64,000 bases of DNA from Diphasiastrum complanatum (taxonomy: Eukaryota; Streptophyta; Lycopodiopsida; Lycopodiales; Lycopodiaceae): the NCBI GenBank assembly GCA_029204225.1, contig CM055111.1:21347051-21411050 (forward strand), in the 5' to 3' direction. Under the pieces are notes generated by a model. That model saw only the letters and a program-made list of their open reading frames with translations. It was not told where the DNA came from and did not search any database. Below are positions 21,792 to 33,100 of the stretch, in pieces. A program made the translations under genes and the position numbers. Numbering within the stretch: the stretch's first letter is position 1; each line of letters starts with the position of its first letter.

Positions 21792-22455
21792 ATAAGAACA
21801 TGGGCATTTGTGAGGCAAGAACGGTATATGAACTCATTCTAATGACATATCATCAACCTTGAAGTTTGGAAAAACACTAATATATTAAAAGTCAATGAAA
21901 TTGACAAACTACAATATTTCAACTGCAAAAAAAAGTCAGATCGTTGGCGTCTCCAATCTTTATGCTTTAAAAAATAGGCAATTGCCCTGTCCACTAGGTT
22001 TAGAGGCAATTCTGCATCTATGGATGTACATTTACTCATATCGTATTGGTCTAGCATTTCGGGCTCAATGGAGTATATATATGCCAAGTGTCAATGCAAC
22101 CTACTAAACCAAGTAAACTACTTACAAAAAAAGACATGACTAGAATGCTTACATGCACATGAGAACTTACATTAGGATGTATATTTTCTTGTATAGTGGA
22201 AAGTCCTGGCCTTGAGGGCTTTCCACAATTTGAGATTCAGTTTTGACTGCTTGAATTTTCATAGTAGTCTAAGGTCCTCAACATTCTATCTTTTCAAAGT
22301 GTAAGGTTGAGGTTTGTTGACAAATTTTTTTTAGTTCCATCTTGAAAAAATCAACTAAAAAACATAAATCCTAAACTATCCATATGAAAAAACATTCTTG
22401 GATTTTCAAATCCAAGAAAGTCGGATCCCCAAACCATGGGAAGTTCCAAGCAAGC
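21792..22455. repeat. Left arm of a 41-kb-spaced inverted duplication
   Basis: 21773-22455 is repeated in inverted orientation at 63299-64000. Shared landmarks include the end of the copia LTR (GCTGCCGGTCATCCCC), the target site, AACATGGGCATTTGTGAGG, CTCTAAACCTAGTGGA(C/A)AGGG on the minus strand, GGAAAGTCCTGGCCTTGAGG and GGATCCCCAAACCATGGGAA. The minus-strand frame (21839-22087) exists in both arms with few changes, but it has no recognised domain. The match continues into the LTR up to the window edge, so the true arm is longer. Confidence 0.9.
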
Positions 22456-23510
22456 AATGTCAAAAATGTGATTGTCTAAGAATGTGCAAGCAATGAGATT
22501 TTTTCAAATCCTAGTTGTATTGAAAATGTGACATGATGGTTAGCACTTCATTTTTTAACCTCAAAAATTAAACTTCAACTCAAACTAGATGCACGACTAG
22601 AGATATATGACAACACTAAAAAAAACATTCATAAAATAATTTTTTGAATGCACACAGATAATCTATATTTGATTATTGTTGTAATTGATTATGTTAGTGC
22701 GTCATGCACATAAAGAGCCTAGCAAAGCGAGCAAAAAAATATATGAATTTTTTTGGCATTCGTAACTTGCATGTAAAGGCGCAAACCATGGGCATGCATG
22801 CAAAAAAAAAAAACAAATGTTTTACTATTTGAAACTCACATATAAAGGATCGAGTTCTTGCAATAAAAGTCTTAGCAATGTGGCAAAGCTTTTAGCGTGC
22901 ATATACCCTCATGATTTAAAACATTGACTTTCACGATGCCTATTGGAAAAACTCCATTGACCTACTTGGACACGTAGTATTGGTTTTTGCAAAGCAATGC
23001 CAAAAATGTGATTGTCTAAGATATAATACAAAGGTAATGAGGTATTTTTCGATCCTAATTTTCTTACCTCAAACATTGAACTATTATTCAAAGTGTGTGC
23101 ATGAATAGAGATATGACAACAGAAAAGGACACATGAAATAAACTTGTGAATGCGAATAGATTATTTTTATTTGCTTAGTTGTTGGTGCTGATGTTGGTGT
23201 GTCATGGAAGCTGAGAGTGATAGATGCATGCAAAAACACGAGGGACACGAAGCTTTTGCTATTTATGCAAATACAAAAATGCATCTAAAGCATGGACATG
23301 CATGCAACAAAAAGGACATGAATTCTTTAGTGTTTTCCACTTGCATATAGAGGTGCATCCGAAGGACCCAGTTCTTGCAATAAAGTCATTAGCAATGTGG
23401 CAAAGCTTTCTTTGCGGACGTACCCTTAAGACATCAACTTTAACGTTGAATTTTGCATAAACTCCATAGACCAGCTCAAACACATAGTATTGCCTTTCGC
23501 AAGGCAATGC
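22456..23510. repeat. Diverged tandem duplication, about 540 bases per unit
   Basis: A block starting CAAGCAATGTCAAAAATGTGATTGTCTAAG near 22451 recurs from near 22990. Shared later landmarks are AGAGATAT(AT)ATGACAACA, GGGCATGCATGCAA / GGACATGCATGCAAC, GTTCTTGCAATAAA and TTAGCAATGTGGCAAAGCTTT. A third start (GCAAGGCAATGCC) appears at about 23500. No coding sequence is recognised. It adjoins the left arm of the inverted duplication. Confidence 0.7.
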
Positions 23511-23770
23511 CAACAGCCTCTCCACGCTTCTAGAACACAAGACCATAAAATTACGTGGAAGTGCCCCAAAACACATCACTGTAGTCCCGACTCAGGTATT
23601 TTTGCTCCTTTGTTTCTCAAACAATCTTTGAAATTTTACTCCCATGTCAAAAGTACACGAAACTAGTTTGTTCAACAATCCTCTGGCCAGATCTTATATA
23701 GAAGAAATACAAATCAACTCGGTCAACAATGAAATGACAATCGTACTGATCAGATGATCAGATTGAGCCC

Positions 23771-23870
23771 TTGGGCAATATTTATTTACCTCTCATGGGC
23801 AAGTGCTTGAACAGTTCTCATTGGGCAATATTTATTTACCTCTCATGGGCAAGTGCTCGAACAGTTCTCA
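23771..23870. repeat. 50-base perfect-register tandem duplication
   Basis: Units 23771-23820 and 23821-23870 both read TTGGGCAATATTTATTTACC and end GAACAGTTCTCA. One substitution is visible (GCTTGA versus GCTCGA). It lies 300 bases beyond the RCL1 stop codon on its 3' side. Confidence 0.9.
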
Positions 23871-24173
23871 CCCCAGCAAAGTACTTATCCCACCTCCTTA
23901 AACATTGCTGCAAATTGACATGTCAAATGGATCCAAAATTGTACGTAAAAAACAGGTTCGCCGCTAAGAAAGTTCCTCTCAGTCCTTGCACAGGTGGCTC
24001 CTTGGTGAAAATCTCGTTTCCTCTTCTCCAGGTCTAGAGTTGAGCTCCACTCAGCCACACGAGGGACATATGAGTTTTTTTGAAAGAAAAATCCTCCCAC
24101 CTCCCAGTGTAACACCCAAAGTAAATACATTACCACTTCCTGCTTTTTTTAAATAATAAAATCAAAATGAGAC

Positions 24174-27100
24174 TCAGGAGAGCTTCCTTGAGATGTTCCT
24201 GTAGCCACTTCCTACACAAGTCAAAATGACAGTGCCTGTCACAGGGTCTGGCTTGATATTGAACTGCACTCCAAGAAACTCCTTGATATGCCGCAGAGTC
24301 CTTATACCATGGGGAGAGAGCTTCCCAACACGAACCTTAGAGACATCTGCTGGGCAAAGGCCACACAAAAGGAAGAGCAAACCCTACATCACACAAATTT
24401 TACCAGTTAGCTATGCTATATAGCTAGATGACGAGAAAATAGAGGAGGACAGAAAATTGAATATCTTCAGCATAGATGGATGAGATGTTTTTAGTGAATA
24501 ATCATCTCAGGCATACAGACCTGACGTGCTGTATCAACCACGCCTCCCTGCTTTATTTCCTCTAGCAACTGCATTGCAGCTTGTGCTCCAATGTCTTCAG
24601 GTAGTACTTGGGCATGTGCTTTGTCATTACGGACATCGCCCTCTTCACTTTTGGAGCAATTAGCTGCAGCCTCAGAGCTTATAAGACACCCACTGGTGGT
24701 TTCGGCCACTAAAGAGATACCATAACCAGGCGATCTACCAAACAAATCACAATAACTATTAAGAACTTCAAATAAAATGTGTGCTAGTTGTCATTGCATC
24801 ATCTCCCACCATTATTTAAGAGTGAAAGTTTCCTTAGACATCCATTTTGAACTCTTTTGCTGATTTTCATTTTCCTAGGGGCCTTCAACCCTTGTTTTGC
24901 TTCATACTATCAGACTTTGCATAGCTGACAAACTTCATTAAAAACGTCATACAATAGCCATCATGCATAGCACAGGCCAACTGCTATGACATCCCTACTC
25001 ACATTGTCTTTGCCCAAGGGTAGGTGCACATTGCATGTAAATAAATACTTGCCCATTAGTTTTCATGCAATCCTACAGTTGACCAACATATTGACTAATG
25101 TAAGCTTACTTTCCAGATTCTTGACCAGAATAATGGTCGGTAAATATGTACACATCAGGCAAGAGACGGTTCAATACTCCACGAGCAGCATCAACCATCC
25201 TATTAGACATGTGTGGTGAAACTCTTGTGGAGTAAGCAACTCCCCTCACTCGCTTTACCATACCTTCATCCACCCATCTAACTGCCTGCAATACGAAGTA
25301 CAGGACTCAATGAATGAAAACTTTTTAGAATTGAAACAAGGTTTGCTTCTAAATGTGAACCTAACTTACCAAAAGACTTTGGGGAACAATTGGAACTTTT
25401 AATCTCACTTCCCCACCTCCCAATGGAGGAGCTCCTCGACTAACAATTTTAAGCTCCAAATCTTCTATCTGGACTCCAAAATGCTTCAGCATTGGAAGCG
25501 TAGCAGTTCTGAAGGTATCTACAAATGGATCTGTGTTGTCATTTGTAACACCTGTAAGAGAAAATGGAGCAGAAAATAAAAGAATCTTTAGAACGTAAAA
25601 CCGATAGAATATAAAAGCCAAACAAGCCATTTACCCAAAACAATCTCCATATCCAAAAACCATGTGTTTACCTTTAAGTGTGATTGAAAGAGCAGTTTTC
25701 CCAAAAAGTCCAAGCAATATCAAAGGCTCGAGAAAATAACCAATTGCACGACCTGTGCCGCAATCATGAACTAAATCTCGGCCGCCTGCTAAAACTCCTG
25801 GTTTATATCTCAGCTTTGTTCCTGCATCATTTCAGAGAATGTCAAACTGTTAGGAAACAAAATCCCCTGCCAGGTGTCAAATCCTAAAGTTGCTTGTTAA
25901 AGTATTATGTAATGAGTTCGAGTCCACTTGTACACAGGGGTCCAGTACTACTCTGCAAAAAACATATCCCTTAGTTTCTGCTCGAGAATAAAGTTCACTT
26001 CATCTGATGTTCCAGAAGCCATCATGCCGATGCAAGAACAAGCTCCTGCATCTAGCGTTATCTTACAACTTCCTGTATATCATTGTGTTAGGATTTCATC
26101 GGATAGTGAGAAGAATTCATAAAGACAATGATTCAGCTTAGCGATGGAGTCTCTAGGAGATTAGTACACACTGTAGTGTCACAATGAACACATACATAAA
26201 ATCACACACGCATACAAAAGCCTATATTGCTAAGGCAGAGTACCGTACTCACATTTCATCCAGCACCTCGGAGTAGAAGCCCCACACACTAGACTTGCCA
26301 CATCTCAACAATACTCACTATCTCATGCTATGGGGGCTTAATACTCCTCTATGGAGTACTGGGTCCACCAACCTACCTATTCCCATCGCCCTATCTAGCA
26401 GCTCAATAATGAACTAGAACCTTTATTTTGTCTAGAGATCTAGTACATTAATGGCACTGTTTACAGCTTGCAGTTTAAATGATGCAATCAAGACATAAAT
26501 TCGTCACTGTTAATTGCCTCCCATACATATTTACATAACACATTTACATCACTTGGACACTCTGAGAATCTGGACAACAAAATAGTGATTACTCGCAGAC
26601 ACCTTAATCTATACACACTATTTTCACATGGATTTACGATCTCAAAGTATAGTGACAAAGTTCTTCCCTTTTCCTCTGATGTCTTAGAATAGCCAACCTC
26701 AAATTGCACAATTCTCTCCCATGCTTGCTTGGAACAGCATCGTTGATTCACATACTTCCACCCAGTGTGATCTACCTCATTCATAGAAGCAGTCCATGTG
26801 ACACTTATGCAGGAGATGGCCACCTGCTCCCTGGAGCTGGAGACCTTGACAACTGTGATTCTAGCATTGATAACTCTAGCATTTTTGCTAGAACACACTT
26901 TTTACTTCTACCTTCCAAATTTTTCTAACCTTTTCAGCAACTTTTAGTAAGAAAATGCTTTTTGGTATTATCTGGGTGGGTGAGCCCAACTCAAGCATGA
27001 CAAGTAGCAGAATTGCCACAACTTTTGGTACAGATGCACACAATCTGTATAATCCACATTCTCATACAGCTCCATGTTCACGTCATCTTAATTATGAAGG

Positions 27101-30100
27101 CTGGTAAACTTTGTCGTATGATTGTCCAATTGTCCATTTCATGCTCGATGTGATGTTATTTATGCCTATAATTTGGTATCCAAGCACTTCCACGTCCAGA
27201 AAAAGTAGGTGCACAATATACAGTATTTTCAAAATTGCTTCTACAATGGGTGCTGGAAGATCTGATTCTCAGATCTCATTGTTGGGGAAGGAAACCCTAA
27301 TATTTTATTTTGGCAATAACTTCGCCAAAAGAGCTCTGTACAGTTTCTTTTATTGCAACTTCTTCTATAGCATTGGGTTAAGTAGGCCACAAGAGGAGAT
27401 ATAAAAAAAATTTCAAGCCTCCCTATCAAAGTTGGTTAAATGAAAACCCTCTAATTTTAAGTTTGATTAACATTGTCACTTTCCTACATGTTGGCAACCT
27501 AATCTAGAGCTGATTGCATCCACTAGAGTATGTCACAGTGGGGCATCCATACTACATCAACGAGCATGCAAATACTTGTCTAGCAAAGTTATCACAAGTC
27601 AATTTTTTGGCCAAACAGCAAAGGTTTCATTCCTACAGTCAAACAGCCCTACCACACTTTACAGCACTTCAATCAATTGTTCCACGCAAAAGTTACCAGA
27701 AAAATTATTGGTCCAGGGGTGATTTGTGTTTGATGTTGTTCAAATTCGATTTGATGTACTTGTTTTCTGATGTCATAAGGTTGTTAAGATCCAATTACAT
27801 TCCATTTTGACCTTCTAGAAGTCATAATATTGCAAAGTCAAGCTTTGGTCAAGTAGATGAGTATTTGTAATCTGTTCTACAATATTCTGTTGAGGAGCTA
27901 TGGATCTTACCATTCTTTACCCTGAGATGAGGTTACAACCCTTTTATAGCTTGTCGATTGGAGTTGCCCGTCTCAAAATATTCAATGTCAAAGTTTTGTC
28001 AAACACAGTCTGCTCTGTGAGATTGTCTGGGAGTGGTGTGCATCTTCACGTTCCTTACGTCCACATGAGCTTACAACAGTTTGCAGCTCGTAAATCAACA
28101 TCGTCTATCTCACTGCTCAAGTTTGTAGTCAAAAGTGGAGTTTCTATTGCTAGTACATTGTCTTTCCTAGCATCACTGGTGGCTATATTATCGGTCCAGA
28201 CGTTAGAGTTGATGTTCACATTGTTACCCCAATGTTGTCATCTAGGGTTACTGAGGATTATTAGGCCAATACTGCGTGCTCATTCTAGGGGCCTTAGTAA
28301 AGTCAAATTAGAATTTAGTTAGACTCAAGTTCGCGATTCTAGTGCTTGATTTGGAGCACATGTTTTGCTATAGATAGGTGTTGGGTGCTTTTACCTTATA
28401 TAGATAATTAGGTAATTGCTTTCAGATTGCTTTTGCTTTTTGGCATAGACTATTGTCTATAGGCACCCTAGTCAATTTGCAATGGGACATAGTTGGAGTA
28501 CATCTCATCATCATTGTTGTTTGTGTTCTCTTTCATGCGTATGACTATTGTCTAACAGCAATAGGAATCTTGTCTTGGGTAACTTGTAGCAAGTCGGTTT
28601 TCTAACACTAGACTGTTACTAATGAGCTAATTAAGGGTCTAGATGAGGGACCACCACAAGATAAGGTACAATCTATTTATAGTTCTCTTTTGTCAGATTA
28701 AAGAGTCTTTATTCATCCTAATGTTCCAGGCCATAACATCAGTATGATGAGGTGCATTTAGAGCAGTCACCGTGTATTCTGAAAAATGTACAAAATTTAA
28801 ATCCATGTTATGCAGCAAGTTCATGCATAGTTGAGGTATGACCACTGCCTCATTTTGTTGCAGCTAAACATTTTGCATACCGAATGAATGCCAAATTGAA
28901 GCTTTCTCAACTCCCTTTGCATTATCAAAACCTGAACTTGATTGGCTTCAAGTTTCTCCATGAGTATTGCAAAAAAAAAACTTGATCCTACTATGTCAAC
29001 ATGTTGCCAACTTGTTGTAGTTGGTTTTCTTACCGACCTTCAAACCTAAGTTGCCTCGGAACAGCATTCCGGAATGCTGTTCCCAAAAAACTGTAAATTT
29101 TCTATTTACAGCTGCGATGCCCCATTTCCAGCGCACTATTGTTGGAGGCAAAACATGTGGAGAGAGGAATAGGTGGCCAAATGGGCAGTGTGCGCACTCT
29201 ATGTGAAGGCCATGATGAGCGTAAGGTGAATGTAACACATAGAAGAGGGCAACAGCCAACAGTGATTATGTGGGGATTTGCAAGCAAAGCAACTTTTTGA
29301 AGCTTTTTTTCACCCTTTTTTTCCTTGCTTTGTTTGGAGGCTATAGTGCATTATTTTGAGTGATTCCTATTGCTAAGATTGGTCGTAGGGTTGCTAGGAA
29401 GAGACTTATTGCATGTTCCCAGGCTTCTTTACACATAGGTGTTCACTATGAGCATTCATGTGGTTGGTGTGCATGAGGGATTTTGCATTGTTAGGGTTTA
29501 CGGATTTAGGGTAGGTCTTAGACGTCCATTGGCACTACGGTTCAGGTCTTAGGCAGCTCTAGGCTTGTTTTAAGTCCCTTCTTCCACTTATCCACTTTCC
29601 ATTGAGTTTTTTGACCTTTTTTATAACGTCTTGAGGGTTTCTATAGCCATGCCTGTGGCGGGACGAGGCGTGTAGGCGGAGGTGGATCTCTTGGAGGGAG
29701 AAACCATAGTTTTTTCAGGTTCAGGTGCACGCAGATGGCGTTGCTTGTTTTGCGGTGCCACCTTTTTGTAGCGTGGCGACAAGGATCAAAGCACACTTGC
29801 TTGGTTTGACCAGGCCAGATGGGCGAACCACGGGCATCGCCCCATGCGTGGTAGTTCTTGCACCTAAGCGAGAGCACCTTCTGAGCACATACGGAGTAGC
29901 AACAACGATTGGGCCCAGGGTACAAATTGGTGGGCAATTAGGTTCTATTCGCACAGGATCAAGGGCTGGCAGTGTTAGAGTTAATGTTTACTTTAGTACC
30001 CCTAGTGTTATCATTTAGGATTAATTAGTGATAGTTTGGCCATGCCTGCGTGCTATTTAAAGGGCCAATACTATTTATAATAGATCATATTTTAGGGTCA

Positions 30101-33100
30101 TTACTATTTATAGTACATTCGTTTTTAGTCATGCATGTAGGTGGGCGCACTACTACTAGAATAGGATTTGCTTTTATCACTTAGAAACTCATCTTGGGTG
30201 TCTACCCAATATAGGTAGTAATTATAGCAATTAGCTTTTTGTCTTTTGCTATTTGTTTTTTGCTTTTTACCTTACACATAGTTTAGAGAAAGTATATATG
30301 TAGGCTGGCGCCCTACTTCATTTGTAATGGGACATAGTTGGAGTACATCTCTTCATCATTGTTGTTCTCTCTCATGTGTATGACTATTGTATAACAACAA
30401 TGGGAATCTTGTCTTGGGTTATTTGTATGATCAAGTCGGTTTTCTAACATGGTATCAGAGCAAGGTTCAAGATTCAAGAGAACAAGGAGGTACTTCAATG
30501 AACGGAATCAATTCATAAGGGATTGATTTGGCCATCATCTTCAAGGAGAAGAGCAGGTGCAGGTGGTGTCCCAAGCCAGCTCTCAAGTTTGATCTTCAAC
30601 TACAACAATGGCAGCTTTGTGAGAGAAGATCCGGTGTACAAAGGATGAGCTGAGCTGCAAAGAGGAGATTAGAATCAGCCTCGTTTCTCTAATCGTTTCT
30701 CTGACATTTAGATTTGCAGGGTAGATTGGTGAAGAGAGAGAGCAAGGAGCTGGTGGACTAATAAGGGTTCAATCCAGTAGACATAAGTTGTTAGCAGCAG
30801 GAGAATATGGCAGCAGTGGCAGGGATTCAGATAGAGATGGCAAAAGTTGCGCTCAATGGATCTGCTTACCATAAAGGTGTTGCAAGTGGAGGCTATGGGA
30901 CTCCTGCAGGCAAAAGAGGCACATGCATAGTGGGGGTGCTTCTAGATATGGAACTGGGAAAGTCCAGCAGGCTATGGAGCTGGTGCAACTTGGGGATGTT
31001 TGCAACGGCGATACTGGCCATTCCGAAGTTGTGCGCGCTGGGTCTGGAGCATGTCAGCGCCTAGGTGCTCAGAAGAGGTGATGCAAGTTGGCTCTGTGGA
31101 GCGCAGTTGTGTGCACTGCCTATGCATCATCATCTCTCAGACAATTGGGATTTTGTACCAGCCGCAGCTTTGATCCTCCTTTCTTGAGCAGACAAATCCA
31201 TAATTCTCTGCACAAATCCTTACCATCATCATCTTTCTCTTCATGTGAAGGCAGAGCAGCAAGAGCGGACCGGTTTTGTGGATGGATTAAGCCAAAGAGG
31301 CCAGGGGATGGCTGAGCAGGCTGGGATTTGTCAGCCGCACAACAGCACAGACAGATGCAGATAGTTCAAGCACAGTAGCAAAGGGTCCGGAATTTGCTCG
31401 ATTTGGAGCAGGATGCTTCTGGGGTGTGGAGCTTGCTTTCCAGAGAGTGCCTAGGGTAACCAAAACGGAGGTGGGGTATTCTCAAGAAAGAATTCACAAT
31501 CGTACATATGGGGATGTTTGTAACGGCGATACTGGCCATTCCGAAGTTGTTCGAGTGCAATTTGATCCGAAACAGGTTGGCTACGAGAACCTGTCAGATG
31601 TCTTCAGGGAGCGCCATGATCCAACTACACTTAATTGCCAAGGAGGCGACATTGGAACACAGTATAGGTCAGGCATTTACTATTATACACCTGAACAGGA
31701 GAAAGCTGCACGTGAGTCATTAGAAAGAGATGGAGATGGTCGCAATTCTGGTTGCGCGCCTTCAAGTGAGTTCGGCAGTAGCGTACTGAAGATGTCCGCG
31801 GATCAGTGCACAGTTGTAACAGGATCGTCCAATGGGGCCCAAGATTCATCAATGACATGGAGCTCTGATCACGTGCACCGTTGGATCAAAAGAAATCGTT
31901 GGATGAAGCTGAAAGAGGCTTTAAATGGGCCCAAGGGAAATTGAAGGGCACTTAGCCAGGCAACTTCAAAATTTCAAATAAAATTTGCATTCTGAAATGC
32001 ATGAAAGGACCCGACTGGTGAATTTGGGATTGAAGGGCAGGAGTTCTTCATAATGAAGAAACAGTTCATTTTTGAACTCATTTCCTAAGGCCACTTTGGA
32101 AGGGCCTAACTTTGGCGAGAAGAGGGCTTTTGGGGCCAAATAAAGGCCAAATTGGAGCTTTTGGCATGCAAGTGAAAGCACAACAAGACAATCACATACA
32201 AATGGGAGTTTATCGCATGCAAGTTGAGGATGATTACATGCAAGGAAGCATGGACATACACAGATTGCTAGGATGCAATGGCTGTGTCATGTAGTAGGAG
32301 ATCACTAAGGTTTAAGAAGGGAAAGAACCTTGATGCATGCTTAAGGAGGTCTCAGGAGTAAGGATCAACAATACAACTAGGAGTTGTTTGCAATCAGTTG
32401 CAAGGTGAAGAAGAGATTCACAAGAGTAATCAGAACAAGGTTTCTCACAAAATGGAAGGGTTAACTCACAGGGAACGGAAAGTCTACATGAAACAAAAGA
32501 GATGGTAAGGGAAGACAATCAGCGATCACGGTGATGCTGAAGCTACAAAAACGGCGACCAACAAGCATACTGAAGGAAGGTCAACTTCAGACGTTCTAAG
32601 ATTGACAAAGTTTTGTCGAGGTTGGAATCGACAAAGGTGCAAATTCTTAAGAGGAAGTTGCATGAGAAGTATAGACTATGAGTCTATATAGATAAATCGA
32701 TATTCAAGAGGATGTTTTCACAGTTCTTATCATGGTGGCAAATGATAAGTTCGTTGTTACAAGTGACAGGTGTGGCAAGCTGTGTGGTCAACATTCCACG
32801 TTGTATCGGTTTGGTTTCTATTCAAGTCATAGTAACTTGGTTATGTTGTAGAAACTATCTTGTCTATCTGAACTAGTATCACTTCAGATTTATGAGTAAT
32901 CGAAGTGATTGCTTGTTGTGGTTGTCATGTAATTCCTGAATACCATCCAAGTCATAGTTGATTGTTCATGTGGTGGTACTAAATGAGATCAATTCTATTT
33001 TGAGTTGGAGAAAAGTTCTAGAATCTATCCAAGTTCATGTTCTGTCATGTGGTAGATTCTGTTATAAGATTGGGAAGCCAGGGTTGTTGATTAGCCGTTG

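Noticed and set aside
30807-31064. Separate gene upstream of MsrA in the LTR element
   Set aside because: The frame is partly made of the duplicated 41-base MsrA segment in the wrong context and shows no domain.
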